This document shows positions 24,930 through 33,585 of a stretch of DNA of 38,404 nucleotides, one piece after another. Made by a program: the position numbers and the translations under genes. Each line of letters starts with the position of its first letter. Within the stretch, counting starts at the first letter, position 1. Source of the stretch: Desulfurobacteriaceae bacterium (lineage in GTDB: Bacteria > Aquificota > Aquificia > Desulfurobacteriales > Desulfurobacteriaceae); the NCBI GenBank assembly GCA_027063785.1, contig JAMORC010000021.1:1-38404 (forward strand), read 5' to 3'. Below the pieces are notes generated by a model, which worked only from the letters and a program-made list of their open reading frames with translations, ran no database searches and was not told where the DNA came from.

Positions 24930-26505
24930 CTCGATTATTGTAAGGAGTCTGCTCCCCGTTCTTCTTCTCGTTTTTATTACTCTATTGGTAATGCACTTTG
25001 TTTCGGTTTTCCTGTTTAAGAGTTACGTGACGGCTGAATTTATTCAGAAGACAGGAGTTGAAACGGATCTGCTTAAAGAGCTGATTTCAAATGAGGTAGA
25101 AGGGCTTCGCTATACGAATGTGCTTTCCTCAATGAGGGCTTTTGTCGACAGTGAACCCGATGTCATTGCGGTAAGGCTGGTTCATCCCGGGACGGGTTCG
25201 ACCATACTTGAGGTTGAAGATAAAGGTAAAAAGGGGGAACTGGAGTTTCCTCTCTGCAAAGGTGAACTTCTTGACGGGGTCTGTTTGCTCAAAGTCTCAA
25301 GGAAAATCGGCCTTTCATCGGAGGCGTACCTGAAGTTTGAAGCTCTTTACTCTACAAAGAGGATTAATGAAATCTTTTCTCGATTCAAGCTTACGATAGG
25401 TTTGTTGGAGCTGGTAATCGTATTTATTGTTTGCCTTGTTTATCCTTTTAGCTCTTCTTACTTAAGGAGAAGGATTGAGAAGATTTCCTCCGCTTTGAGG
25501 AATTGGAAAGAAGGAGGAATAGAGAAACTAAAGGAGCAGATGGATGATGATGAGCTGAGGGAGGTAGAAGAAAAAATCGTAGAAGTTTACGAAGAGCTGA
25601 TAAGGGAAAAGAGAATAGACGACCTGCTGCTTAGGATATCTACCGACTTGCTGAAAATTTCCGGGGGAGAATCGACTCTGTTTGGTCTTGTAAAGAAGAC
25701 CGAAGAAGTGTTAAACCGTCAGTTAGGAATAAACTACCTGAGGATCAAGCCTTCCGATTCGGTCGATGAGGTCCCCGGTAGAACGATTGTTACCTTTCTG
25801 AACAACCCGGACCTCTGTCTTGTTATTGACGGAGAATTTCCCTATCAGAACAAGGTACTGGCAATAGTTACTAACATCCTCGATTCCCTTTTTCAAAGGG
25901 TTAAGGAAAGAGAGGCCAAGGAAGAACTCTTTTTCGGAACCATTACCGCTCTTGCAAACGCGATAGACGCCCTCTCTCCTTGGACAAAAGGTCACAGCCA
26001 GAGGGTTGCCGAAATAGCGGTTAAGATCGGTGAGGAAATGAAGATGACAGAAGAAGACCTTCACAAGCTGAAAGTTGCAGGTATACTTCACGATATAGGA
26101 AAGATAGGCGTTTCTCTATCCATTATAGATAAGCCCGGGAAACTTACACCTCAGGAGTACGAGGTTATTAAAAGACACCCTGAAATAGGTTATGAGATTC
26201 TCAAGCCCATAAAGCAGCTTAAGGAAATTGTCCCGGCCGTTCTATATCACCATGAAAGGTGCAACGGAAGCGGTTACCCCAAGGGGCTTAAATGTGATGA
26301 AATTCCCCTGATGGCGAAGATAATAGCGGTGGCCGATGTTATAGAGGCTATGACGGCGGAAAGGCCTTACAAACGTGCATTTTCTCTGGAAGAGGTTTTC
26401 GACTACCTGAGGAAGGAAAAGGGAACGCTGTTTGATCCGGAAGTTGTGGAGGCTGCCGAGAGGGCTTATAGTGAAATAGCCGAAATCGTTAAGCGTGATA
26501 CCTAA
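24844..26505 (+). CDS. membrane-bound HD-GYP domain sensor protein
   Basis: 553 residues: membrane segment at about 34-56, periplasmic sensor region (about 60-180), second membrane segment (about 182-205), coiled coil and a GAF-like spacer (about 215-350), then an HD-GYP phosphodiesterase domain (about 355-540). The HD pair is H416-D417 (GILHDIGKIG), followed by H469-H470 and G477-Y478-P479. HD-GYP enzymes usually degrade cyclic di-GMP. A TTG at 24850 has better spacing from GAGGA (24839-24843) than the ATG; both lie deep inside the ferritin-like gene. The periplasmic domain may sense a signal linked to that protein (inference). Confidence 0.88.
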   Translation: MKLNTEKGLRSYLRNFRKNLKLRAGRLYNSIIVRSLLPVLLLVFITLLVMHFVSVFLFKSYVTAEFIQKTGVETDLLKELISNEVEGLRYTNVLSSMRAFVDSEPDVIAVRLVHPGTGSTILEVEDKGKKGELEFPLCKGELLDGVCLLKVSRKIGLSSEAYLKFEALYSTKRINEIFSRFKLTIGLLELVIVFIVCLVYPFSSSYLRRRIEKISSALRNWKEGGIEKLKEQMDDDELREVEEKIVEVYEELIREKRIDDLLLRISTDLLKISGGESTLFGLVKKTEEVLNRQLGINYLRIKPSDSVDEVPGRTIVTFLNNPDLCLVIDGEFPYQNKVLAIVTNILDSLFQRVKEREAKEELFFGTITALANAIDALSPWTKGHSQRVAEIAVKIGEEMKMTEEDLHKLKVAGILHDIGKIGVSLSIIDKPGKLTPQEYEVIKRHPEIGYEILKPIKQLKEIVPAVLYHHERCNGSGYPKGLKCDEIPLMAKIIAVADVIEAMTAERPYKRAFSLEEVFDYLRKEKGTLFDPEVVEAAERAYSEIAEIVKRDT

Positions 26506-26523
26506 ACTTTAGAGGGAGCATCA

Positions 26524-27600
26524 ATGAAGAGCCTTTCGGAACTTAGGGAAGAGATAGACAGGATTGACAGGGAGCTTCTCTCTTTACTCAACAGGAGGGC
26601 AAAGCTTGCCAGAGAAGTGGGAGAGATAAAAAAGAAGAAGCAGCTTCCCTTTTACGTTCCCGGCAGGGAGGCGAAAATCCTGGCAAAGCTGGAGGAGGTG
26701 AATCCCGGTCCTCTGCCCAACGAAAGCATAAGGGCTATTTTCAGGGAAATAATCTCTGCTTGTAGAGCCCTTGAGGAGCCTACCAAGGTGGCCTTCCTGG
26801 GACCTCAGGCCACCTTTACCCACCTCGCCGCTTTAAAGCACTTCGGTACTTCTTCCGACCTCAGACCTATGGATTCGATAGAGGATGTCTTTGATGAAGT
26901 TGAAAAGGGAAGGGTCGATTACGGCGTTGTTCCGATAGAGAACTCCATAGAAGGAATTGTTAACTACACGATTGACATGTTCCTGGACAGGGACTTAAAA
27001 GTCACCGGAGAGGTATTCATACCTGTTAACCTTCACCTTATGAGCAAGGAGGATTCCCTGGAGAAGATTCAGAGGGTTTACTCCCACCGCCATGCCATAG
27101 CTCAGGCAAGGAAGTGGCTGTCTGAAAATCTCCCGAAAGTAGAAGTGATAGAAGTTTCAAGTACTGCTAAAGCCGCCGAAATGGCAAGCAAGGAGGAGGG
27201 AAGCGGGGCGATAGCCAGTGAGGCGGCAGCTCTTCTTTACGATCTTAACATCCTTGCTAAGAACGTTCAGGAGATTTCCAAGAACTTTACCCGCTTTCTT
27301 GTTATCGGGAGCAGGGATTCGGAATTTCCCTCCGGAAGGGATAAGACTTCTATAATGTTCAGCACCAAGCATGAAGCCGGTGCCCTTTTTAAGGCCCTTC
27401 AGCCTTTTGCCGTTTACGATGTTAACCTGTCAAAAATCGAATCAAGACCGACAAAGAAAAAGCCCTGGGAGTATGTTTTCTTTGTTGATTTAGAAGGCCA
27501 CAGGAAAGAGGAAAGGGTTGCAAAAGCCTTGAAAGAACTCGAAGAAAGCTGTTCGTTTTTTAAAATCCTCGGTTCCTATCCGGCGGGATTTAAGGAATGA
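26524..27600 (+). CDS. pheA: chorismate mutase / prephenate dehydratase (P-protein)
   Basis: Fusion enzyme that makes phenylpyruvate for phenylalanine. The 358 residues are an AroQ chorismate mutase (about 1-85, ELREEIDRIDRELLSLLNRR), prephenate dehydratase (about 90-275, FLGPQATFTHLAA, PIENSIEGIV, and NFTRFLVIG carrying the TRF motif) and an ACT domain (about 280-355, with the Phe-binding ESRPTKKKPWEY). ACT domains mediate feedback by phenylalanine. ATG start 18 bases after the HD-GYP gene. Confidence 0.96.
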   Translation: MKSLSELREEIDRIDRELLSLLNRRAKLAREVGEIKKKKQLPFYVPGREAKILAKLEEVNPGPLPNESIRAIFREIISACRALEEPTKVAFLGPQATFTHLAALKHFGTSSDLRPMDSIEDVFDEVEKGRVDYGVVPIENSIEGIVNYTIDMFLDRDLKVTGEVFIPVNLHLMSKEDSLEKIQRVYSHRHAIAQARKWLSENLPKVEVIEVSSTAKAAEMASKEEGSGAIASEAAALLYDLNILAKNVQEISKNFTRFLVIGSRDSEFPSGRDKTSIMFSTKHEAGALFKALQPFAVYDVNLSKIESRPTKKKPWEYVFFVDLEGHRKEERVAKALKELEESCSFFKILGSYPAGFKE

Positions 27601-28043
27601 AAACACCGGATCTAATGGAGTTGATTCAGAGCAGGTGGTATAAGGCTCTTTATTTAGTCGTTCTTTTCTTTAGGTGGCTGTTCATTGCCGTTATGACTGT
27701 CTACTTGGCATTTTGTGTGCTGACGTTAATCTCTACTCTGTTTTCTCATATAACTTCAAGCGGAGCAAATTTTACCTTTGATTATATGCGCAATTTCCTT
27801 ACCGATGCTCTTTTCGTTCTCGTAATTCTTGATTTTGTAAGTGCAATGTTCTATCAGAAAAGGATTCACTATGTCCTGTGTCTTCTTGAAATCGGTTTCA
27901 TAGTCCTTATGAGAAAGCTGATTCTCCTCAATCCGGCTCCCGAAAATGCGCTTTTAATTTTTGTTCTGGCTGCGGCAGTTTCACTCTTCTTTGTGTTAAT
28001 TTTCTATTTCTACAAAGTAACCGGTAGGTTGAGAAAACCTTAA
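27597..28043 (+). CDS. PsiE-like integral membrane protein
   Basis: 148 residues with four predicted membrane segments (about 18-45, 65-86, 91-107 and 117-141). The pattern in the second and third segments, FLTDALFVLVILDF then CLLEIGFIVLMRKLIL, resembles the phosphate-starvation-inducible PsiE family, whose function is unclear. It overlaps pheA by 4 bases (ATGA). The family call is a pattern judgement; a generic membrane protein is the alternative. Confidence 0.6.
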   Translation: MKTPDLMELIQSRWYKALYLVVLFFRWLFIAVMTVYLAFCVLTLISTLFSHITSSGANFTFDYMRNFLTDALFVLVILDFVSAMFYQKRIHYVLCLLEIGFIVLMRKLILLNPAPENALLIFVLAAAVSLFFVLIFYFYKVTGRLRKP

Positions 28044-28057
28044 TTAAGGAATCGGCT

Positions 28058-28642
28058 ATGAGGAAAGCGGAGATCTTTAGGGAAACTAAAGAAACAAAAG
28101 TAGAAATGAAGGTAAATCTGGACGGGACGGGTTCTTATTCCGTTAAAACCGACATACCTTTTCTGACCCACATGCTTGAACTCTTTTCCCGTCATTCTCT
28201 CATAGACCTTGAGGTTACGGCAACGGGGGACGTTGAAGTTGACCATCACCACCTTATAGAAGACGTCGGGATAGTTCTGGGAGAGGCTATAGGGAAAGCG
28301 TTGGGGGATAAGAAGGGGATAAACCGCTACGGTTTCTTTACTTTGCCGATGGATGAAGTTCTTATATCGGCGGTCGTAGACCTTTCGGGAAGACCCTACT
28401 TCGTTTACAGGGGATTTCCCGAGTTTGCAACCCTTATGGGTATAGAGTTTGACCTCTTCAGAGAGTTCTGGAAATCTTTTGCCTATTCACTGAAGTGCAA
28501 CCTTCACGTAAACTGCCACTACGGTTTAAACCTTCACCACATGGCTGAAGGAACGTTTAAGTGTGTGGCGAGAGCTATCAGGATGGCGGTTATGGTTGAT
28601 GAAAGGGCAGGAGGAATACCTTCCACAAAGGGGATTTTGTGA
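28058..28642 (+). CDS. hisB: imidazoleglycerol-phosphate dehydratase
   Basis: Sixth-step enzyme of histidine synthesis. The 194 residues are the stand-alone monofunctional form with the duplicated metal-binding motifs DHHHLIEDVGI and LHHMAEGTFK, and FLTHMLELFSRH near the start. AAGGA lies eight bases before the ATG. No other his gene is in the window, so the pathway is dispersed in this genome. Confidence 0.96.
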   Translation: MRKAEIFRETKETKVEMKVNLDGTGSYSVKTDIPFLTHMLELFSRHSLIDLEVTATGDVEVDHHHLIEDVGIVLGEAIGKALGDKKGINRYGFFTLPMDEVLISAVVDLSGRPYFVYRGFPEFATLMGIEFDLFREFWKSFAYSLKCNLHVNCHYGLNLHHMAEGTFKCVARAIRMAVMVDERAGGIPSTKGIL

Positions 28643-28667
28643 ACGAAGAAGTTAAAAAGTTGAACCA

Positions 28668-28697
28668 TTGCAACCAATGAACCCCCTGCGCTAAAAA
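28668..28697 (+). promoter_or_regulatory. possible promoter for hemL
   Basis: TTGCAA (28668-28673), 18-base spacer, TAAAAA (28692-28697), in the 88-base gap before hemL. A small inverted repeat, CATTG-N4-CAATG, overlaps the -35. The -10 is weak. Confidence 0.35.
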
Positions 28698-28730
28698 CTA
28701 CGGTAAAGAAAATGCCGAAGGAGGTAGAAA

Positions 28731-30032
28731 ATGGAAGTTAGGCGTTCTAAGGAGCTTTTTGAGGAGGCAAAGAAATACATTCCCGGAGGAGTTAACAGTC
28801 CCGTGAGGGCATTTAAGTCCGTCGGAGGGATTCCGAGATTTATCGCTAAAGCGAAAGGCTCTCACATATGGGACGTTGACGGGAACGAATACATCGATTA
28901 CGTCTGTTCCTGGGGACCTATGATACTCGGTCATGCCCACCCTTCGGTTGTTAAGGCCATTCAGGAACAGGCAGAAAAGGGAACGAGCTATGGAGCACCT
29001 ACGGAGCTTGAAGTTAAGCTGGCAAAGATGATTGTAGAGCTTGTCCCTTCAGTGGAAAAAGTCAGAATGGTTAACTCGGGTACTGAAGCCACGATGTCTG
29101 CAATAAGGCTTGCCAGGGGCTATACGGGCAGGAATAAGGTAATTAAGTTTGAGGGAGGCTACCACGGACACGTTGATGCCCTTTTAGTCAAGGCCGGTTC
29201 CGGGCTTACAACTTTTGGCGTTCCGACAAGTCCGGGAATTCCCGAGGATTTCGCAAAGCACACCATAACCGTTCCCTTTAACGATATAGACGCTCTAAAA
29301 AAGGTTATTGATGAAGTCGGTGATGACGTTGCTGCTGTGATAATGGAACCTGTGATGGCCAATGCGGGTCTTATAATTCCCGAGCCGGGATTCCTCGAGA
29401 AGGTGAGGGAGCTGACAGCAGAGAAGGGCATCGTTCTTATATTCGATGAAGTTATTACAGGTTTCAGGCTTTCCCTCGGTGGTGCTCAGGAATACTTCGG
29501 TGTAACTCCTGACCTTTCCTGTTTCGGAAAGATAATAGGGGGAGGACTTCCGGTTGGAGCTTTCGGAGGAAGGAAGGAGATTATGGATTACCTCGCTCCT
29601 GAGGGACCTGTTTATCAGGCAGGAACGCTGTCCGGAAATCCTCTGGCAATGATTGCGGGGATAAAAACCCTGGAAGAGCTGAAAAAGCCTGGAGTTTATG
29701 ATGAGTTAAGGAAGAAGACGGAGAAGCTTTCCGAAGGGCTGAAAGGGGCAGCAAGGAAGGCTGGGATAGCAGATAAGCTCTGTTTTAAACAGATAGAAAG
29801 CATATCTATCGTCTACTTCACTTCCAGGGATGTCAGGAACTATCAGGATGCCCTCACCTCAAATACCGAGGCTTACGCTAAGTTCTTTAACAGGATGCTG
29901 GAACTCGGAGTCTACTTTGCTCCATCTCAATTTGAAGTTGCCTTTATGTCTACCGCTCACACCGATGAGGATATAGAGAAGACTGTTGAGGCGGCAGAGG
30001 TTGCTTTTAAGGAAGCAGCAAGCATACTTTAA
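28731..30032 (+). CDS. hemL: glutamate-1-semialdehyde 2,1-aminomutase
   Basis: PLP enzyme that makes 5-aminolevulinate from glutamate-1-semialdehyde in the C5 haem/tetrapyrrole route. The 433 residues show [17 protein letters not shown] at the N-terminus, the cofactor pocket [16 protein letters not shown] and YHGH, and the PLP lysine K267 in [17 protein letters not shown]. Strong AAGGAGG before the ATG. A terminator follows. Confidence 0.96.
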   Translation: MEVRRSKELFEEAKKYIPGGVNSPVRAFKSVGGIPRFIAKAKGSHIWDVDGNEYIDYVCSWGPMILGHAHPSVVKAIQEQAEKGTSYGAPTELEVKLAKMIVELVPSVEKVRMVNSGTEATMSAIRLARGYTGRNKVIKFEGGYHGHVDALLVKAGSGLTTFGVPTSPGIPEDFAKHTITVPFNDIDALKKVIDEVGDDVAAVIMEPVMANAGLIIPEPGFLEKVRELTAEKGIVLIFDEVITGFRLSLGGAQEYFGVTPDLSCFGKIIGGGLPVGAFGGRKEIMDYLAPEGPVYQAGTLSGNPLAMIAGIKTLEELKKPGVYDELRKKTEKLSEGLKGAARKAGIADKLCFKQIESISIVYFTSRDVRNYQDALTSNTEAYAKFFNRMLELGVYFAPSQFEVAFMSTAHTDEDIEKTVEAAEVAFKEAASIL

Positions 30033-30083
30033 GATTGGGAAAGAAAGGACCTCTTTAGTCTTATGTCTGGAATTTCCCTTTTC

Positions 30084-30114
30084 GGCCTCCCCTAATCGGG
30101 GAGGCCTTAATTTT
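30084..30114 (+). terminator. strong intrinsic terminator/attenuator between hemL and the atp genes
   Basis: GGCCTCCCC (30084-30092), loop TAATC, GGGGAGGCC (30098-30106), then TTAATTTT (30107-30114). The 3' arm contains GGAGG (30100-30104), the only upstream Shine-Dalgarno for the ATG at 30116, so folding would both end transcription and hide that site. Confidence 0.8.
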
Positions 30115-30115
30115 C

Positions 30116-30337
30116 ATGGAGAAGAAGGTGGGTAAGTTAAGGGACTATATAGAGAGAACGTCCTACATGATGGTGGGGGTGCAGTTTGCCCTCGCCGTCT
30201 TCATAGGCCTTGCCATAGGTTATTACCTCGATAAGGCGTTTGATACTTTTCCGTGGCTGACTGTATTTTGGTTCTTTATAGGTCTGGCCGCCGGCTTTAA
30301 AAACGTTTACCGGGAAATCAAGAAGATATCGAAATGA
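30116..30337 (+). CDS. AtpZ/AtpI-like F0F1 ATP synthase accessory protein
   Basis: 73 residues with two membrane segments (about 18-39 and 46-66), of the small ATPase_gene1/AtpZ type found at the head of atp operons, where it helps c-ring assembly or ion supply. Visible marks are GVQFALAVFIGLAIGYYLD and FFIGLAAGFKNVYRE. The ATG at 30116 follows a terminator hairpin directly. A GTG at 30128 has GGAG (30118-30121) at ideal distance and may be the true start. The next gene overlaps by 4 bases. Confidence 0.75.
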   Translation: MEKKVGKLRDYIERTSYMMVGVQFALAVFIGLAIGYYLDKAFDTFPWLTVFWFFIGLAAGFKNVYREIKKISK

Positions 30338-30720
30338 GTGAGTTTGAAAAGTTCTTAAAGCTGTTTATTAAAGTAGAACTGTTTCTGTTTCTTATACTGA
30401 CGGGAGGTTTAATCCTCCTTAAGGGAGCGGAGACCTTTACTTGGTCGTTTGTATTGGGTTATGGCGTTATGTCTTTAGACTTTTTCCTTTTAGTCAGGTT
30501 CTCTAAAAGAGTTCCGGAGCTTGTATCTGCCAACGTCTATCCTAAAAGCGGATTCCTCTGGCGATATCTTTTGGTGGGAGGCGTGCTTGTTCTTCTTTCT
30601 TTGTTTACCCCCATAGACTTCTTTGCTATAATTTCGGCGGTCGCAGCCAGTCAGGTTGGGCTGCTCCTGACGGTGATACTCCACAGCAGGGAGAGAAGGA
30701 GATGGAACACGGCAGCATAA
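30334..30720 (+). CDS. atpI: ATP synthase subunit I-like membrane protein
   Basis: 128 residues with four predicted membrane segments, matching the poorly conserved AtpI (Unc1) proteins that sit before the a subunit gene and help c-ring assembly. Evidence is mostly position and topology. Overlaps its neighbours by 4 bases upstream and 19 downstream (atpB). Confidence 0.7.
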   Translation: MSEFEKFLKLFIKVELFLFLILTGGLILLKGAETFTWSFVLGYGVMSLDFFLLVRFSKRVPELVSANVYPKSGFLWRYLLVGGVLVLLSLFTPIDFFAIISAVAASQVGLLLTVILHSRERRRWNTAA

Positions 30721-31376
30721 TAAAGATTGTGGGAATTCCCGACCACGTAACTATGACGTGGCTTATGATGGCAGTTGTTCTCACCTTCGCCTACATTCTC
30801 GGTAAAAATCTTAGGAAGTTCCCCGATAGGGTTCAGTATGTCTTTGAAGCCTTAACTTCCTTCATTGTTTATACCCTTGAAGATGCAATGGGAAGTTACG
30901 GAAGGAAGTTTTTTCCCCTGATAGCCGGACTTGCGGTCTTTATACTCTTCGGAAACCTGATGGGACTTATCCCAGGGCTTACTCAGCCTACCGCAAATCT
31001 CAACACGACCCTTGCCTTGGCAATTATCTCTTTCCTGGTTTACAACTATGAGGGGATTAAGAAGCACGGAATTGTGAACTACATAAAGCACTTTGCCGGT
31101 CCCGTTCCGTGGATGGCTCCCATAATGTTCCCCATTGAGGTTGTATCTCACCTTTCGAGGATACTTTCCCTCTCCTTCCGTCTCTTCGGAAACATGTTCG
31201 GCGATGAGATGGTCGTTCTGGTGGCCCTCATGCTCGTACCTTTCCTCGTTCCGGTGGCCGGAGAATTTATCGTCTTTGCCAACAGCTTCCTTCAGACGTT
31301 TATCTTCTGTATACTTACTGTTGTTTATATAGCAACTGCAATCGAAGAGCACGAGGAAGAACACGCAGGATATTAA
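30702..31376 (+). CDS. atpB: ATP synthase F0 subunit a
   Basis: Membrane stator subunit carrying the two ion half-channels. The 224 residues contain the signature SRILSLSFRLFGNMFGDEM, with the essential arginine R160, then PFLVPVAGEF and QTFIFCILTVVYI in the last helices. The ATG at 30702 lies inside the end of the subunit I-like gene; GGGAG upstream. No gene for subunit b or any F1 subunit is found here. Confidence 0.95.
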   Translation: MEHGSIIKIVGIPDHVTMTWLMMAVVLTFAYILGKNLRKFPDRVQYVFEALTSFIVYTLEDAMGSYGRKFFPLIAGLAVFILFGNLMGLIPGLTQPTANLNTTLALAIISFLVYNYEGIKKHGIVNYIKHFAGPVPWMAPIMFPIEVVSHLSRILSLSFRLFGNMFGDEMVVLVALMLVPFLVPVAGEFIVFANSFLQTFIFCILTVVYIATAIEEHEEEHAGY

Positions 31377-31395
31377 TAGAAAATCAGGGAGGTAA

Positions 31396-31740
<345 letters not shown>

Positions 31741-31764
31741 GATTGCATTAATTAAAACATTGAA

Positions 31765-31788
31765 AGAGCGGCCGTAAAAGGCCGCTCT
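31765..31788. terminator. bidirectional terminator between atpE and the convergent gene
   Basis: AGAGCGGCC (31765-31773), loop GTAAAA, GGCCGCTCT (31780-31788). The plus side is followed by AATAGTTTAG and the minus side by TTTCAATGTTTT, so it can stop both transcripts. It overlaps the stop of the leftward gene by two bases. Confidence 0.75.
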
Positions 31789-32137
31789 AATAGTTTAGTA
31801 AGTTTAACAAGAACTTAAAAACTGAAAGAATTCCTACTATTAAAGACACCATCAAAAAGCTGAATAAGAAAAAAGCAAGGTAACTCAGCAAGGTTTCTTT
31901 AATCCGTTTAAACCGATTTTCTCTACCCTCTGATTTTTTCTTACCCAGTTCTCCGTAGATAAATTCTGTCTCTAATACCTCCATCAGTTCCTTATACTCG
32001 TTGTCGTCTCTTAACTTAAGGCTTATCTCTTTCCCGTCGGTCAGCAACTTCAATGTGATTTCACCGTTTTCCCTCTTCACCGTGATGGCCGAAACCCTGT
32101 CCAAGTTTATGATTGTGTCTCCGATGCGCAAAAACAT
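31787..32137 (-). CDS. membrane-anchored protein of unknown function
   Basis: 116 residues: a strand-rich N-terminal domain (about 1-60, FLRIGDTIINLDRVSAI and similar to small PH-like folds), a basic linker (about 68-82), and one long C-terminal membrane segment (about 84-112). The cytoplasmic domain would be tethered at its C-terminus. No family recognised. It lies 3 bases after the BCAM0308-like gene, so they are probably transcribed together. Confidence 0.6.
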   Translation of the reverse strand: MFLRIGDTIINLDRVSAITVKRENGEITLKLLTDGKEISLKLRDDNEYKELMEVLETEFIYGELGKKKSEGRENRFKRIKETLLSYLAFFLFSFLMVSLIVGILSVFKFLLNLLNY

Positions 32138-32140
32138 TTC

Positions 32141-32653
32141 TTAGAAATCCCTTTTCCAGTAAACCCTTACCAGTTTTTCCCCTTCGTTGTACTTGACTTC
32201 GAACTCTCCTTTAAATGCTTTGTTGACAGCTTCTCCCAAGTGCCTTGCCAGGTGTTCGCTGGTCGTTGCAATTTCGGTAGTTCCGTCCTCTTTTTCTTCG
32301 ATCCAGAGTATTCTCTGAAGCGGTCTAAGGCTCATAACCTCGTCTACCACGTTTTTTATCCTGTTTAGGATCTCTTCCTTGTGTTCCTGGAAGAACTTTC
32401 CGCTTAAGTAAACGAATCCTCCGGGATACCTGTCCCTCTTCCTCCTGCATGCCGGGCAGAGCGCCCTGTTTGCATTTTGGGGGATTGGCTCCGGGAGCTG
32501 TTCAGGCCACTGCCACCTGCCGTCCTTGAAAACGGCACCGCACTCTTCACAAACGGTGGGTTCGGGATACTTCTTCTTCTCGTAGTAGGGATTATCGCTT
32601 TCCCATGTGTACTCCTTTCTTCCGGCGGGTACGTAGTTGCGGTTTCCGCCCAT
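32141..32653 (-). CDS. BCAM0308-like zinc-ribbon protein
   Basis: 170 residues. A four-cysteine zinc site is formed by VCEECGAVF (about 35-38) and LCPACRRKR (about 66-69), with PEPTVCEECGAVFKDGRWQW typical of a conserved bacterial family named after BCAM0308. An alpha/beta domain follows that ends in the ATTSEHLARHLGEAV helix. It looks like a nucleic-acid or ribosome-associated fold (NMD3-like zinc region), but function is unknown. GGAGGAG precedes the ATG at 32653. Confidence 0.65.
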   Translation of the reverse strand: MGGNRNYVPAGRKEYTWESDNPYYEKKKYPEPTVCEECGAVFKDGRWQWPEQLPEPIPQNANRALCPACRRKRDRYPGGFVYLSGKFFQEHKEEILNRIKNVVDEVMSLRPLQRILWIEEKEDGTTEIATTSEHLARHLGEAVNKAFKGEFEVKYNEGEKLVRVYWKRDF

Positions 32654-32682
32654 ACTCTCCTCCTCAGTCTTGATTTTAGGTG

Positions 32683-32739
32683 CTTCTAATTCTTAATTTA
32701 TTACAATTTCCGTGCTTGTAATGGGATTGGAATTAGAAG
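32683..32739. repeat. nested inverted repeats between mnmC2 and the BCAM0308-like gene
   Basis: Outer arms CTTCTAATTC (32683-32692) and GAATTAGAAG (32730-32739) are perfect over 10 bases, and extend as GTGC... with a two-base bulge. Inside, 7 bases in from each arm, ATTACAA (32700-32706) and TTGTAAT (32716-32722) form a second perfect repeat around a 9-base loop. The outer right arm includes the mnmC2 stop. No T-tract follows, so it is not a standard terminator. Confidence 0.6.
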
Positions 32740-33584
32740 AGCACTTCAAGGGGAAGTTCCTTTAGTAATAACTTCATGCACCCTTCCCTTCTCCCTTTTA
32801 TCAGGAATCTATCGTCTTTGAGTTTCGGATCCCTAAACGGGACTGCAGCAGCTGAGGAGAACTTTCTTAGTATTTTATCTTCCGTTTTGAAAGCCGGAGA
32901 TGCCACTGTCGACTTTGACTTTCTTCCGAGGGCTACTCCTTCCTTGACGCCGAATCCCGCCATGTGAAGGGCTTTTCTAATGGCAGTTGAGGTTGAGTAT
33001 GTTGCGAGGATGGCTTCTCTCTTTACCATTTTCCTGATGAGAGAGAAAAGCTCCGTGCTCCACATTTCCGGATTTACTTTTGGAGAGAATGGATCATGGA
33101 AGACAGCGTCAAAGAAGTTTTGGTACTTCTTCCAGATGTTCTTAACTACGCTTCTCCCTTCGCCTATGTAGATTTTTAAGGAAATCTTAGGAGAGAAGAA
33201 GTTAAGTGTTAGAAAGCCTTTCTCAATTCTCCTGTCCTTTATGGAGGCTTTCAGTATAAACTTCCAGCTTTCCAGCTCTTTCCAGTTTAGCTTTAGCGAG
33301 GTTTTAATTACAGAAAGATCTTTCTCAAAACCGATAATTGAAACTTTTGCCGAGGGGTTTGATGAGAAGACAGAATGCAGGAATGCGGCCGTGTTGTAGC
33401 CCAAGCCAAAGCATACATCAAGTAATCTAACGTTTCCCTCTTTGGCCTTTTCCTCTACTCTACAAGGCTTACAGAACTTCTCTAATGATTCCTTTAGAGC
33501 ACCGGCAGTTATTGAGTGGTAGGGTTCTCCGAACTCTGTCGAAAATAAGGTAACGGAACCGTCAGCGGTTTTCAGGACTTTCAA
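32733..33584 (-). CDS. MnmC2-type tRNA mnm5-forming methyltransferase (DUF752)
   Basis: SAM-dependent enzyme expected to methylate aminomethyl-uridine at the tRNA wobble position. Marks: TADGSVTLFSTEFGEPYHS near the start, SAM-binding LLDVCFGLGYNTAAFL, and FHDPFSPKVNPEMWSTELF, the Methyltransf_30 signature. It is the stand-alone form without the MnmC1 oxidase domain, as known from Aquifex. I place the start at the TTG (33584-33582), one base after the preceding stop (283 residues). A longer frame to 33656 would overlap the nuclease gene by 71 bases. Confidence 0.85.
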   Translation of the reverse strand: MKVLKTADGSVTLFSTEFGEPYHSITAGALKESLEKFCKPCRVEEKAKEGNVRLLDVCFGLGYNTAAFLHSVFSSNPSAKVSIIGFEKDLSVIKTSLKLNWKELESWKFILKASIKDRRIEKGFLTLNFFSPKISLKIYIGEGRSVVKNIWKKYQNFFDAVFHDPFSPKVNPEMWSTELFSLIRKMVKREAILATYSTSTAIRKALHMAGFGVKEGVALGRKSKSTVASPAFKTEDKILRKFSSAAAVPFRDPKLKDDRFLIKGRREGCMKLLLKELPLEVLF

Positions 33585-33585
33585 C

